The position numbers and the translations under genes are program-made. From assembly GCA_947494805.1 (NCBI GenBank), contig CANLWK010000002.1, positions 868,001 through 932,000 of the forward strand: DNA of 64,000 bases, read 5' to 3'. The notes below the pieces were generated by a model. It searched no databases. It had not been told where the DNA came from and saw nothing but the letters and a program-made list of their open reading frames with translations. Shown here piece after piece: positions 64,000-64,000 of this stretch. The stretch's first letter is position 1. Each line of letters starts with the position of its first letter. The stretch is from an uncultured Croceitalea sp. Lineage in GTDB: Bacteria; Bacteroidota; Bacteroidia; Flavobacteriales; Flavobacteriaceae.

Positions 64000-64000
64000 T

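Noticed and set aside
1-64000. CRISPR array, prophage or IS element
   Set aside because: No spaced direct repeats, phage genes or transposase frames were seen on either strand.

Overview
The window looks like a chromosomal segment of a Flavobacteriaceae bacterium (Bacteroidota), probably marine. The signs are Bacteroidetes -7 promoter elements (TAnnTTTG, in three cases with a TTG 19-23 nt upstream), few Shine-Dalgarno sites, many lipoproteins and TonB-related CarboxypepD_reg domains, and family-restricted genes such as DUF4834, BatA, the CAL67264-type membrane protein and the capnine (sulfonolipid) gene pair. No tRNA, rRNA, IS element, prophage or CRISPR array was seen. Most of the DNA is ordinary vertically inherited chromosome.

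Layout. 0-6 kb: end of a TIGR02757 gene, a di-haem cytochrome c peroxidase lipoprotein, a PhoX-like lipoprotein with a collagen-like linker, and a Gfo/Idh/MocA oxidoreductase. 5.8-10.3 kb: secreted S10 peptidase, a small exported protein, a CAT-like acyltransferase, an SGNH hydrolase and a GT2 with a C-terminal Rossmann-like domain, tightly packed in two groups. 10.4-16.4 kb: BatA protein, a dihydroorotase-like protein that has lost its metal ligands, a small membrane protein, an esterase and a second Gfo/Idh/MocA protein. 16.4-20.4 kb: double-VOC lipoprotein, an MBL hydrolase pair and a large conserved protein of unknown function. 20.5-25.5 kb: peroxiredoxin Bcp, endonuclease III without its FeS-cluster cysteines, a 47-residue protein, an ECF sigma factor and UvrA. 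25.7-28.2 kb: bestrophin and an Arg/Ser-rich exported protein. 28.5-34 kb (minus): DUF4834, YfhO, glycosyltransferase and flippase, a compact envelope-glycan operon.

34-46 kb: outer-membrane transporter-like protein, GNAT protein, small lipoprotein, the alpha-oxoamine synthase/cysteine-synthase-like pair that probably makes capnine, oligopeptidase B-like lipoprotein, YbaB, DUF1508, threonine aldolase and a zincin. 46-58.4 kb: prfB with a clear programmed +1 frameshift, a small exported protein with an outer-membrane beta-barrel receptor, fumarase, a coiled-coil membrane protein, an MBL lipoprotein, EttA, a third Gfo/Idh/MocA protein and an acyl-CoA carboxylase beta subunit.

58.4-63.4 kb (minus) is the most unusual stretch. 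Two tandem paralogues combine CarboxypepD_reg, a SusC-type plug, TPRs and a C-terminal beta domain, but have no beta-barrel. A third CarboxypepD_reg gene follows; its start codons lie in a terminator-like hairpin and its 3' end is split by an A10 run. The window ends inside an M24 metallopeptidase gene.

Starts were moved to internal ATGs where the longest frame began with TTG/GTG or ran upstream of a clear signal peptide or family N-terminus. Functions come from reading motifs by eye; no database search was run.
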